Source: Microseira wollei NIES-4236
GTDB lineage: Bacteria > Cyanobacteriota > Cyanobacteriia > Cyanobacteriales > Aerosakkonemataceae
NCBI RefSeq assembly: GCF_020521235.1
Contig: NZ_BLAY01000002.1
Location: forward strand, 62,001 to 126,000
Direction of reading: 5' to 3'
DNA length: 64,000 nt
Shown here piece by piece: positions 52,628 to 61,225 of this stretch. The number at the start of each line of letters is the position of its first letter. Positions within the stretch are counted from its first letter, which is position 1. Below the pieces are notes generated by a model that searched no databases, was not told the DNA's origin, and was given only the letters and a program-made list of their open reading frames with translations. The position numbers and the translations under genes are program-made.

Positions 52628-53290
52628 TCAAGCTTTGGCGTTTCGCTGCGCCTTAAGATAGTCGAAAACCGACTTATCGCCGATATCGGGGGGAATAGCT
52701 TGAATTGCTTTCCGCAGGGCGAAGACGATAAATAAAATTGCCCAAAGTCCTAATAAAACTTGTTCCCCATTCACCGGCAAAACACCGAATAAATGCCCTA
52801 ACAGCAAGATTGGTACGACAGGAGTTAGCAGTTTTGTTTCAAATCTATCGAAACAAAAAGCTTCTTTAAAATATATCCCCGTCAAAGCTGCAAAAGTAAA
52901 GCCAACGCCGACAAGTGCAAAAGGTTGGCTAGCAACAGTTAAAGCCAGAGGTTCGCTATATTGCCAGGCTAAAACTAAAGATGCGACGCCGCCGATTGCC
53001 CAAAAAACTTGCAAAACTCGGTGCAGCGATGCCAAATAAATATGAATCGTCGCCAAACTAACGCCCAGGGCGATATAGAAACAGGCATAAAGGAAAGTAA
53101 CAGCGGTTAGTACAGTTGGGTTATTGCCTTGCCACAATACTAACCCGCTAGCGATCGCAAAGCTCAAAGCCGCTACCATCAACCCGGTACGATAGACGAT
53201 GACGCCAGTGCGATCGCTCTGAGTAATCGTAAATTCCCCAAACTGACCTTGATACACCCTTGGTTCAGAAGATTCGAGTACTTGAGTCAT
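52628..53290 (-). CDS. DUF2301 membrane protein
   Basis: A 220-residue membrane protein with about six spans. The N-terminal QGQFGEFTITQSDRTGVIVYR and the late YFKEAFCFDRFETKLLTP match the cyanobacterial/plastid DUF2301 family, whose role is unknown. It has a cytosolic basic tail (FDYLKAQRNAKA). The stop lies 14 nt before the GNAT remnant, so they may share a transcript. Confidence 0.88.
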   Translation of the reverse strand: MTQVLESSEPRVYQGQFGEFTITQSDRTGVIVYRTGLMVAALSFAIASGLVLWQGNNPTVLTAVTFLYACFYIALGVSLATIHIYLASLHRVLQVFWAIGGVASLVLAWQYSEPLALTVASQPFALVGVGFTFAALTGIYFKEAFCFDRFETKLLTPVVPILLLGHLFGVLPVNGEQVLLGLWAILFIVFALRKAIQAIPPDIGDKSVFDYLKAQRNAKA

Positions 53291-53747
53291 AGTTTACTAT
53301 CCCCTGTTGCTTGTGCCTTCTGGCATATTTTATTTCCAAATATAACCCTATTTGGGCCCAAGAGCATTCAACTATAGCGAAGAAACATAAAAAGAGTATA
53401 GCCAGTCAATAAAGACAAGCCAATTAACCAATAGATTTATATTACCATAACGAAACGAATCGGGAAGCGAGCGTGGCTTCTAGCGCTCCTAATGGCTATT
53501 TTAATTCCCTTTGCCGCCAATGCTCAAACGCGCCCTCTTAGAGATCCCCCTAAATCCCCCAAAACAGCGGGGGACTTTCCCCTCTCCCCTCGTTCTCCCC
53601 TCGTTACCAGGATCTTGCCTGGTAACGCAGATCCAGAGGCTCCTGCCTCTGGGACTCCCTATATTCTACAAACAATATTTTTGCCTATTTTGATCCGGAC
53701 TTAGGCACGAAGATCCTATCACCTTTGTTTCTTTGGGTAAGTCCTGT
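53291..53747. other. Intergenic with repeat pile-up and a possible signal-peptide remnant
   Basis: Around 53465-53525 the plus strand reads RAWLLALLMAILIPFAANAQ, a good signal peptide, but no usable ATG precedes it and the frame then enters repeats: a C/G-run hairpin (GATCCCCCTAAATCCCCC), a CTCGTTACCAGG-type block (53590-53650) and a family C hairpin (53697-53746). Probably the stump of a secreted-protein gene destroyed by repeats. Confidence 0.4.
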
Positions 53748-54539
53748 TTATGAATCGATTAAAACTTGCACCAAAGCACCCAAATCTACCTTTAACCTCA
53801 TCTGAGCATTACCGCCGTTGACAGCAATTTCCACCCAGTCGTGACTGCCAATTAAAGCAACCAAATTGCCAACTGGAGTATCGCTGTAAGTTTGACATCC
53901 TAAAATAGTTTGCCCCGCAATTTCAACCGACCAAAATTTGCCTTGAACCAGAGAACCTGGAATATTTGTAACTAAATTGCCGAAGCGATCGCAATACTGT
54001 ATACAACCCGTTACACCCCGCTCAATTCGCTGACATGCGGGAATCGGCAATTCAACTAAACTTGCCGGATCGATTTCTCGTCCTAGCTGTTGTAAAGGTA
54101 CGCCGCTAGCGAGATGTGCGCCTACGGGGGCAAAAATATCTCGTCCGTGAAACGTCGTGCTGGGTGTTGGTACTCGCCAGTAATCGGGGTTAGTCAGTTC
54201 AAAAGCGGCAATTGCCGGACTTTGACTCAGAATACCGCCGAACAGTCCATTATCTGGCCCGACTAGGAACCCTGAGGCAAATTGTAGCGCGATCGCTCGA
54301 CGATTCCCCCCCACCCCCGGATCGACTACCGCCACATGTACCGTTTGAGCGGGAAAATAACGGTAAGCACTCATCAAGCAAAACCTTCCCGCTGCAATAT
54401 TCTGCGGTGGAATTTGATGGGTCAAATCCACCAGCGTCAGCGTCGGGTTAATTTGGGCAATAACGCCTTTCATGACGCCAACATAAACATCATTTAAGCC
54501 AAAATCGCTCAGAAGGGTGATAATTTTAGGCTCAAGCAT
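53748..54539 (-). CDS. SAM hydroxide adenosyltransferase (DUF62)
   Basis: A 263-residue member of the fluorinase-like DUF62 family, which uses SAM and water/hydroxide to give adenosine and methionine. Landmarks: LLSDFGLNDVYVGVMKG, DLTHQIPPQN, VVDPGVGG, GPDNGLF and the C-terminal domain CDRFGNLVTNI. The Asp/Arg/His triad that activates water lies in these motifs (D of SDFG, H of the FHGRDIF segment). The halide-binding Ser-rich loop of true fluorinases is not apparent. The start at 54539 directly adjoins the intron-protein remnant, so the original upstream context has been lost. Confidence 0.92.
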   Translation of the reverse strand: MLEPKIITLLSDFGLNDVYVGVMKGVIAQINPTLTLVDLTHQIPPQNIAAGRFCLMSAYRYFPAQTVHVAVVDPGVGGNRRAIALQFASGFLVGPDNGLFGGILSQSPAIAAFELTNPDYWRVPTPSTTFHGRDIFAPVGAHLASGVPLQQLGREIDPASLVELPIPACQRIERGVTGCIQYCDRFGNLVTNIPGSLVQGKFWSVEIAGQTILGCQTYSDTPVGNLVALIGSHDWVEIAVNGGNAQMRLKVDLGALVQVLIDS

Positions 54540-54541
54540 CT

Positions 54542-55640
54542 GGAATTATTTCCATGTACCTGTTTATGGCAAGCTTTGTGTAGATGTATCCGGTTGGTTA
54601 CATCACTATTGCCGCCTTTGGCTACAGGTATTATATGGTGGGTGTCTATCTAGAAGCTCCCCATTGAATAGCTGTTCGCCGCAGATTGGACAAAACCAGT
54701 TTTGCTTCTCCGCTATCTGGTAGAGTTGCGACCCTCTGGAAAAGTGTTCTTTCCCATAGTTGGTCTTTCTCTTCGTCCAATAATCCTTGAGAGACGGATC
54801 GTCTGGTGATGCTGTCCCTTTGAATTTGATCTGCCTGGTGATAGGGATTGTACCTGTCTTGTAGACCTGGGCAATCCTTTGTTTTCCATGCCTATCAGTG
54901 ACAAAGGTTCTAAACACCCATGAGTCGTTGCCTACTCTACCAAAGTATTTCCGCTTGACCCAACCTTTGAGTTTCTTTGGATCAGGACTCTAGCACGCGG
55001 GGCCAAAAACAAAGGTGATGCGTCAATCTCGCAACTCTAAACCCACGATTTTTCGGCTCGCCCTTTGTTTTTTTGCGTAAGTCCTGTGGATGTCTTTTAA
55101 GTGCCCATTTGTAGAGCATTTCATACATCCTGTAGTCGATATATTCAAAGGTTTTATGGCTTACTCCATGTTTGTAGTAGAAGGCGTTGCCCAAAACCAC
55201 TGCGTTGAGGTGTCTGATTACTACACTAGGGGCAGTATGACGGTTGGTTTCTAGCCATTCCTTGACTTCTCGTAGTTTGGCTATTACCTTCTCTTTTTGT
55301 GGCTTGAGGAGGCATTTTCCATCGAAGTGACGGATGTTAAAACCCAAAAAATTAAAACCTTCTTCGATATGGCGAATCTGGGTTTTTTCCTCATTTAGGG
55401 TTAAGCCTCTTTGCTTTAGCCATTCCTGGATATGGGGCAGGATTGATTGGATGTCTTCTTCTGATTGGGCGGTAATAATGAAGTCGTCCGCATATCGGAT
55501 GTATCCGTATTTTGGATATTGCTTCACTAGCTTTGCTCCGGCGGTTTTCCCTGTCTTAACCTCGTATCGATGTTCCCTTTTGAACGTCGAGAGTAACTCT
55601 TCAAGTTTATGACGAAAGGAGTGCTTAAGGTGGGGAGCGT
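54542..55640 (-). pseudogene. Group II intron-encoded protein remnant (RT-maturase-HNH)
   Basis: A 5'-truncated reverse transcriptase/maturase: RT motif YIRYADDFIIT, maturase domain (NAFYYKHGVSHKTFEYIDYR), WVFRTFVTDRHGKQ, and HNH part CPICGEQLF followed in another frame by HHIIPVAKGGNSDVTNR. Three lesions: missing N-terminal half, a 104-bp palindrome inserted at 54983 within KRHP/KKLKGW, and one extra C (about 54645) splitting the HNH domain. No intron RNA domains V/VI found. It lies between purM and the DUF62 gene. Its 5' edge meets GGGGAGCGTGTCAAT, which looks like an IS605-type end. Confidence 0.88.
54983..55086. mobile_element. 104-bp CAGGACT palindromic MITE (family C) with 5-bp target duplication
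   Basis: Ends CAGGACTCTAG (54983) and GCGTAAGTCCTG (to 55086), flanked by TGGAT at 54978-54982 and 55087-55091. Removing it with one TGGAT restores the maturase reading frame exactly (KRHP-KKLKGW). Both inner arms carry ACAAAGG. Shorter relatives lie at 29968 and 53697. Confidence 0.88.
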
Positions 55641-55641
55641 G

Positions 55642-56670
55642 TCAATCTGGGATTCCCAACAGGCCACCAGACCCAGCGATCGCTTCACCAATAGCGTAGG
55701 CAGCAATATCCTGTGACTCAAACCAGCTGATGGTCTGCTCAGCTTGCTCTGGCGGCACTAGCAGTACAAATCCAATTCCCATGTTGAAAGTCTCAAACAT
55801 GGCTTTTGGAGAAACCTCACCGGCAGCAGCTATCCACTGAAAAATCGCTGGCACGGGCCATGTGTTAGTATCAATTCGTACAGATTGCCCTTCACCTAGA
55901 CAGCGGGGCAGGTTTTCTGGCAACCCTCCTCCCGTGATATGAGCCATGCCACGAATCTCAACACCGGCAGCACGAGCAGCTAGAACTGGTTTTACGTAAA
56001 TCCGCGTAGGTGTGAGCAAAACTTCGCCTAAATTTTTACCTGCCACTTGTTCTGGAGAATCGCTCCAGTTAAAATTGCCGGTTTCGACAATTTTCCGTAC
56101 CAAACTGAAACCATTGCTGTGAACGCCAGAAGAAGCCAAACCAATGGCAATATCGCCAACTTGGACTTGCGAACCATCCAACATCTGGCTTTTTTCCACA
56201 ATTCCGACGCAAAATCCTGCCAGGTCATAAACTCCAGGCGGATAAAATCCGGGCATTTCTGCCGTTTCTCCTCCTAGCAAGGCGCACCCAGAAAGCTCGC
56301 ACCCGGCGGAAATACCAGCAACCACTTGAGTTAGCTGGTCTTGATTTAGCTTCCCGGTGGCTAAATAATCCAGAAAAAATAGCGGTTCTGCCCCAGAGGT
56401 GAGGACATCGTTGACACACATGGCGACCAAGTCAATGCCAACCGTATCGTGTTGGTTGAGTTCACAAGCCAGTTTTAGTTTCGTCCCTACACCATCCGTC
56501 CCTGAAACTAAAACGGGTTCGGTGTAGCCGCTTGGCAAATGGAAGCAACCGCTGAAGCCACCTAAACCACCAATAACTTCTGGTCGATAGGTACGATGCA
56601 CCAGGTTGCGGATTTTATCCACAAAGGCACGGCCTGCCTCTACATCAACCCCTGCTTCTCGATAATCCAT
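55642..56670 (-). CDS. purM: Phosphoribosylformylglycinamidine cyclo-ligase (AIR synthetase)
   Basis: A 342-residue enzyme of purine synthesis that closes the imidazole ring using ATP. Landmarks: [67 protein letters not shown], and [12 protein letters not shown]. Length and motif order are standard. The stop codon falls within GTGTCAATCTGGG next to a mobile-element end, so the last residues (GIPD) may not be original. Divergent from the rlpA-like gene. Confidence 0.95.
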   Translation of the reverse strand: MDYREAGVDVEAGRAFVDKIRNLVHRTYRPEVIGGLGGFSGCFHLPSGYTEPVLVSGTDGVGTKLKLACELNQHDTVGIDLVAMCVNDVLTSGAEPLFFLDYLATGKLNQDQLTQVVAGISAGCELSGCALLGGETAEMPGFYPPGVYDLAGFCVGIVEKSQMLDGSQVQVGDIAIGLASSGVHSNGFSLVRKIVETGNFNWSDSPEQVAGKNLGEVLLTPTRIYVKPVLAARAAGVEIRGMAHITGGGLPENLPRCLGEGQSVRIDTNTWPVPAIFQWIAAAGEVSPKAMFETFNMGIGFVLLVPPEQAEQTISWFESQDIAAYAIGEAIAGSGGLLGIPD

Positions 56671-57112
56671 GAGCCAAACAACCTGGGAATGCGATCGCCA
56701 TCAGGGGCTATTTTACTAGGGATTGGGCATGAGCAACTGTTGGCATTGGGTTTTTGGCCAGGAAAAGCACCCAAGGCAACAGAATTAGAGACTTTTGGCT
56801 GTTCCCTCGTACCCACAAATCGCAGCCAGTGAATATAAAGATTTCTTAAAATTTGCCTACCTAATTTATGGGGCTGCCAAACCCGAAAATCCGGAGCTTA
56901 TGGGGCTTTTGAGCAAAATTTCAATTCTAAACTTTTGATAAAGTTATGGGTCGATTGCGGATAACACCGATCCCCAAAGTAAAAACTTCGTGGTAGGCTG
57001 TTGCAGTTTAACAATCCGCAACAAACGCGGAAAGACTATGAGTTAGCGGGTCAAGTAGATTGCGATTAAAGCTGCCGCTGCTCAGATATCAACGTCGATT
57101 TACGACTGACTT
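56671..57112. promoter_or_regulatory. Divergent promoter region of purM and the RlpA-like gene
   Basis: A 442-nt noncoding region. I looked for a PurR-type or riboswitch signature and saw none. A GCGG-rich stretch (CAACAAACGCGG, about 57018) lies upstream of the RlpA-like gene. No short ORF is convincing. Confidence 0.4.
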
Positions 57113-58336
57113 ATGAATCAAAGACTTTGGAATGGCTTCACTGCCGTCTTGCTAACGACTGCACTCAGCACGACATCATCTTGTCAGGCACAGCAAACCA
57201 AGGCAGCTGCAGAAGAACCGGAGGCAAGCTATTCGGCAGTTGGTAGCAGAGACTCGAATCCCTCATTACCAAGCCAAACAGGACAGAAGTCCTTGCCCGC
57301 TGGTAGTGGTGGCTCAAGTCCCTCAACGCCAAACCAAACAGGAGAAACGGCCTTACCACAAACGGAGAGCCAACCAGTTGAAGCAGTAAAAGTAGGGGAG
57401 TATCAGTCCAACCCTGCCACCCCAGGCGCTGCTGAAACGATCGCCAAGATTGAAACTCACGAGATCGAAGGGCGAAAGGCGGCAACGCTTTATGTAAGAA
57501 ATATCCCAGTTCTGACCTTTGTTGAGTCTGCTCCCGTCACCCCTGGCGGGGAGGAAGCTCGTCCGGATATCAAAGTCGGGCAGGTGGAACAGGGCAGCAA
57601 TAGCCATCCTCAAGGGCAGATGGCAAGCGAGGCAAGCCAATCCCCAGCCGACCCAGTTTGGCGAGCAATGGCGGTGGCAGCTCGCATCAACCAGTTGAGT
57701 CGAGATAATGTCAATGCCAACACGATTACAGTTAGATGGAATGGCGAGCAAAATGCTACTGCTTCCCAGCCAACACCTGGCAATGGCAGACCGATGCGCG
57801 ATCGCTACATCATCCAAGCTGATGGACAGGATATAGTCCAAATCGATTCGGAAACCAGGCTGCCAGATACCACCCGTAACCCAGCCCAAGATGCACTCCA
57901 AGCCACCAATCGACTGCGGCGACTGCTGGGTGGCGCTCCACCCGTCAGGGAAATAGCTGGTGTCCCGGCACCCCCTCGTCCACCCCAACAAGTTTCCTTA
58001 GTCACAGTACTATCCCGCTTTAGGGGTTGGGCTTCCTGGTATGGACCGGGTTTTCACGGCAATCGCAGCGCCAGCGGCGAACGATACAACCAAAATGCTA
58101 TGACTGCCGCCCATCGCAGCTTGCCCTTTGGCACGCGGGTACGAGTCACCAACCTCAACACCGGCGTTTCCGTGATTGTACGGATCAACGACCGAGGGCC
58201 ATTCGTTCGCGGTCGGATTATCGACCTCTCAGCAGCCGCTGCCAGAACGATCGGTATGATGCGAAGCGGAGTGGCTCCCGTCACCATAGAAGTTCTTGGC
58301 CCCTCGCAAACCGTAACCATCGAAGATCCGTCTTAG
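57113..58336 (+). CDS. rlpA: RlpA-like septal/peptidoglycan protein
   Basis: A 407-residue exported protein. The signal (TAVLLTTALSTTSSCQAQQ) includes LSTTSSC, so it may be a lipoprotein with the lipid-carrying Cys in SSC. A long Ser/Pro/Gly/Gln-rich linker (about 30-130, with direct repeats like PSLPSQTG and PSTPNQTG) leads to a middle region and the C-terminal double-psi beta-barrel (about 305-400: GWASWYGPGFHGNRSASGER, then AHRSLPFGTRVRVTNL, INDRGPF and DLSAAAARTIGM). This domain is that of RlpA lytic transglycosylases that act on denuded glycans at the septum; the catalytic Glu and Asp are in SGER and NDRGP. No SPOR domain. Confidence 0.85.
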   Translation: MNQRLWNGFTAVLLTTALSTTSSCQAQQTKAAAEEPEASYSAVGSRDSNPSLPSQTGQKSLPAGSGGSSPSTPNQTGETALPQTESQPVEAVKVGEYQSNPATPGAAETIAKIETHEIEGRKAATLYVRNIPVLTFVESAPVTPGGEEARPDIKVGQVEQGSNSHPQGQMASEASQSPADPVWRAMAVAARINQLSRDNVNANTITVRWNGEQNATASQPTPGNGRPMRDRYIIQADGQDIVQIDSETRLPDTTRNPAQDALQATNRLRRLLGGAPPVREIAGVPAPPRPPQQVSLVTVLSRFRGWASWYGPGFHGNRSASGERYNQNAMTAAHRSLPFGTRVRVTNLNTGVSVIVRINDRGPFVRGRIIDLSAAAARTIGMMRSGVAPVTIEVLGPSQTVTIEDPS

Positions 58337-58535
58337 GTTCCCGATCAACTACCTCAAGCAAGGCATATGCGGGAGTCATATGCGATCGCACCCTTTGAGT
58401 ATTGTGGGAGCAATGGCAGCGATCGCAGTGCATAAGTTAATTCGGGTGGCACCGATTTAAGGTTAGAAGTTGAATTTAACAATTTTGCTAAAGTTCAACC
58501 CCAACCAAAAATTTGCCACACGGAGATTTGTAACT

Positions 58536-58784
58536 ATGGCTGGTCCGTTTCGACTTGCACCAGATGAAGTACAAGGTGGAATACCAACTTGGGCTTTCGG
58601 GAAAGAGACTAAAGTTATCGTTGACTGCAATGTTGACGGTAATTTTGAGCTGAGGGCAGGAGGTTCGCCTTCGGAAACTACTAGCGTTAGAACAGGACGA
58701 AATGAATTTTTCCGAAATTTTGCAGGTGTGCTTTTAGCCGTTAAAAACTTGACAAGTCAAGATATCACGGTGACTACAGAATAG
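58536..58784 (+). CDS. Small hypothetical protein
   Basis: An 82-residue protein from ATG 58536 (MAGPFRLAPDEVQGG); the frame extends upstream but without family support. The content (TKVIVDCNVDGNFELRAGG, VLLAVKNLTSQDITVTTE) suggests a small beta-sandwich. No signal peptide or known family. Well-formed and with good codon use, so probably real. Confidence 0.55.
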   Translation: MAGPFRLAPDEVQGGIPTWAFGKETKVIVDCNVDGNFELRAGGSPSETTSVRTGRNEFFRNFAGVLLAVKNLTSQDITVTTE

Positions 58785-58820
58785 TAATGCCAAAAGCACA
58801 ACACCTGTGATGCCGGAAAT

Positions 58821-58860
58821 CCCCACTATACCGCTTGCGGTTAGTGGGGGAGGATGTCAA
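58821..58860 (+). repeat. Solo right end of an IS200/IS605-type element
   Basis: The hairpin CCCCACTATACCGC/GCGGTTAGTGGGG is followed by GAGGATGTCAA. The TnpB element's right end has the same plan (hairpin, then GAGGATGTCAC). No tnpB or left end adjoins it. Confidence 0.6.
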
Positions 58861-58895
58861 TATGGGTCGAGTTGGTCGAACCCTGGAGTATAGCC

Positions 58896-60485
58896 GTGCG
58901 TCTGTTTACGACGGTTGCCGGATTGCGCTGCTACTTGCGTCGATGCCGGTTTGGACAATCAACTCAGGATGTGGAAATCGGCTTGGTTCCCACAATGGGA
59001 GCCTTGCATATAGGCCATTTAAGCCTGATTGAAAGAGCTAGGCAAGAGAATAACGTTGTTATTGTCAGTATATTTGTCAATCCGTTGCAATTTGGACCCA
59101 ATGAGGATTTCCAGCAATATCCCCGCAGGTTAGAGCAGGATCGGCAACTTTGCCAACAAGCTGGAGTCGATGCCATTTTTGCCCCTGCTGCTGAGGAAGT
59201 TATTGTCAGTTATGCGAATCGGTCTAACTCACCACCTATGACCCATGACGCATCACCTACAGCAGTTGTTCCCCCCGAATCCATGACCTCTGTTTTGTGC
59301 GGTCGATTTCGACCAGGGCATTTTCAGGGTGTTGCCACAATTGTGACGAAGCTGTTGAATCTGGTACAACCTAATAGGGCGTACTTCGGTCAGAAGGACG
59401 CCCAGCAGCTGGCTATCATTCGGCGTTTGGTGGCGGATCTGAATATTCCTGTGGAAATCGTAGCCTGTCCCACGGTGCGGGAAGCATCCGGACTCGCCTT
59501 CAGTTCCCGAAATCAGTATTTGACCCCAGAACAAAAACAGCAGGCGGCGGTGTTATATCGCAGCTTGCAGCAAGCTGCGAAAGCGTTTAAAGCTGGGGAA
59601 CAAGTCAGTGCCTCGCTGAAAATGGCAGTGGAGGCCGAGTTGGCAAGCGAACCAGCTATTAAACCAGAGTACGTTGAGTTGGTGCATCCTAATACTCTAA
59701 TGCCTTTAGACAAAGTTGAGGAGGTCGGACTGTTGGCGATCGCAGTAAGGTTGGGTGCTACTCGCCTGATTGATAATATTCTGTTGCAGAATCGCAAACC
59801 AATTGTGGCGATTGACGGCCCCGCTGGGGCAGGAAAATCTACCGTAGCAAGGGCAGTAGCAAAAGAATTAGGGCTGCTGTATCTCGATACGGGTGCAATG
59901 TATCGGGCGGTAACGTGGCTGGTGCTAAAATCGGGTATTTCGATGGAAGATGAACCAGCGATCGCAGAAATTACCAGTCAGTGTGATATTCAATTGGCTC
60001 AAAGCGATGAACCAAACGCGCCTATTCGCGTTTGGATTAACGGCTTTGAAGTGACCCAGGCGATTCGCAGTCTGGAAGTAACTTCCCAAGTGTCGGCGAT
60101 CGCAGCCGATCCCAGCGTCCGCCAACAAATGGTTAAAAAACAGCAGCGCTGGGGGGAAAAAGGCGGTATTGTGATGGAAGGTCGCGATATTGGCACTAAT
60201 GTTTTCCCTGATGCTGAACTTAAAATCTTTTTGACGGCTTCGGTTGGTGAACGTGCCAAACGGCGTCAGCAAGATCTAAAAGTGCAAGGCGAGAAACAGC
60301 TAAGTTTGGCACAGCTAGAAAAAGCGCTTTCCGAACGCGACTTCAAGGACAGCCACCGGGAAGTTGCACCTTTGCAAAAAGCAGCGGACGCCTTCGAGAT
60401 TCAAACAGATAACCTTAGCATTGCCGAGGTTACCAATCGAATCATTACTCTCTACTGCGAAAAGGGACTCTATTCCCAAATGTAG
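58896..60485 (+). CDS. panC/cmk: Bifunctional pantothenate synthetase/cytidylate kinase
   Basis: A fusion of two enzymes, about 529 residues from GTG 58896 (VRLFTTVAGLRCYL), as is usual in cyanobacteria. Residues about 1-280 are pantoate-beta-alanine ligase (VPTMGALHIGHLSLIERA with the HIGH signature, VVIVSIFVNPLQF, NRAYFGQKDAQQ, SSRNQYL), the last step of pantothenate synthesis. Residues about 290-525 are CMP kinase (VAIDGPAGAGKSTVARAVA P-loop, LYLDTGAMYRA, EGRDIGTNVFPDA). Both active sites look intact. The start is supported by loss of similarity upstream. A nested palindrome begins just after the stop. Confidence 0.95.
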   Translation: MRLFTTVAGLRCYLRRCRFGQSTQDVEIGLVPTMGALHIGHLSLIERARQENNVVIVSIFVNPLQFGPNEDFQQYPRRLEQDRQLCQQAGVDAIFAPAAEEVIVSYANRSNSPPMTHDASPTAVVPPESMTSVLCGRFRPGHFQGVATIVTKLLNLVQPNRAYFGQKDAQQLAIIRRLVADLNIPVEIVACPTVREASGLAFSSRNQYLTPEQKQQAAVLYRSLQQAAKAFKAGEQVSASLKMAVEAELASEPAIKPEYVELVHPNTLMPLDKVEEVGLLAIAVRLGATRLIDNILLQNRKPIVAIDGPAGAGKSTVARAVAKELGLLYLDTGAMYRAVTWLVLKSGISMEDEPAIAEITSQCDIQLAQSDEPNAPIRVWINGFEVTQAIRSLEVTSQVSAIAADPSVRQQMVKKQQRWGEKGGIVMEGRDIGTNVFPDAELKIFLTASVGERAKRRQQDLKVQGEKQLSLAQLEKALSERDFKDSHREVAPLQKAADAFEIQTDNLSIAEVTNRIITLYCEKGLYSQM

Positions 60486-60520
60486 CGGCGAAGCATTCCG
60501 GCAAAAAGTCCCCTGGCTTT

Positions 60521-60638
60521 TATAGCGGATTGCAGCCGCATGAGGTACACCTTCGTTTGTGTAGCGGCACCCTTAAGGGTGCCGCTACACAAACGAAGCC
60601 AAAAGGCTGTACCTCACACGAAAAGCAATCTGCTGTAG
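60521..60638. mobile_element. TATAGCGGATTGCA MITE with 48-bp perfect palindrome
   Basis: Ends TATAGCGGATTGCA (60521) and AGCAATCTGCTGTA (to 60637). The core 60551-60598 is a perfect 48-bp palindrome (arms start CTTCGTTTGTGTAGCGGC), itself inside GAGGTAC/GTACCTC. Outside lies another inverted pair, GAAGCATTCCGGC (60490-60502) and GCCGGAATGCTTC (60651-60663), so the element sits within a second palindrome. Related to 27133-27247. Confidence 0.85.
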
Positions 60639-60792
60639 CCAAATAGGTGAGCCGGAATGCTTCACCCTTAGAGCTGATTCGTAAAGAGAATCTAAAGAAA
60701 ACTGAATCCGGCTTTGTTCAGGTTATAGGCTAAATCGAGTGTAATTTATGTTCTAGTCGATCGGCCGTCTACCTGGGATTGAGAATCCACAC

Positions 60793-60867
60793 CGCAAACC
60801 CTACCCAAGTGATTTAAGCGATGCCGAATGGTTAATTCTCAAGCCTCTTCTACCGGGTCTTGCGTAG
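60793..60867 (+). pseudogene. IS5-family transposase N-terminal fragment
   Basis: The frame reads RKPYPSDLSDAEWLILKPLL, the well-known start of IS5-family transposases, then hits a stop after about 25 codons. No further transposase sequence follows in frame. Confidence 0.75.
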
Positions 60868-60880
60868 TTAGTATGCTAAA

Positions 60881-61051
60881 TTAGCAAAAAACATTTGGTA
60901 AGTGCCAACATAGCAAAGCTCTTGTTTCAAAGTTAATAAAATTTCTAAATCCAAATCCACAAGGTTTTAAAACTTTGAGTTTGTGATTAATTCCTTCCAC
61001 TATCCCGTTTGTTGTTCTGCGTTCAAAATATCCGACTATCTCGGCAAACCA
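60881..61051 (-). pseudogene. ISL3-family transposase C-terminal fragment
   Basis: On the minus strand: WFAEIVGYFERRTTNGIVEG, INHKLKVLKPCGFGFRNFIN, FETRALLCWH, then a stop. This is the C-terminus of ISL3-type transposases (RTTNGIVEG.N.KLK). The N-terminal bulk is gone. The rest of 60486-61225 has only the MITE above and, at 61185-61190, TATAAT, a likely -10 element for the next gene. Confidence 0.75.
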
Positions 61052-61225
61052 CCGCACTATTCCCTATTCCCTGTTCCCCGTTCCCTTTTTTGGTCAACCG
61101 TCAGGTTGTTAAGTATTTATACTCAGCAAGTAGGATATATACTGTTTTACTCTATGTGACAGTCCTTGGGTGCGGAATGTGGAATATAATACTTGTAACA
61201 AATTTCCGGCAAAATCGATAGATTT

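Noticed and set aside
53492-53704. 70-codon secreted protein
   Set aside because: Only the signal-like start looks real; the remainder is translated repeat. Treated as a gene stump in the intergenic entry.
57253-57280. tRNA T-arm-like GACTCGAATCCC
   Set aside because: Lies within the linker of the RlpA-like gene and no acceptor stem or anticodon arm can be folded around it. I found no tRNA, rRNA or tmRNA in the window.
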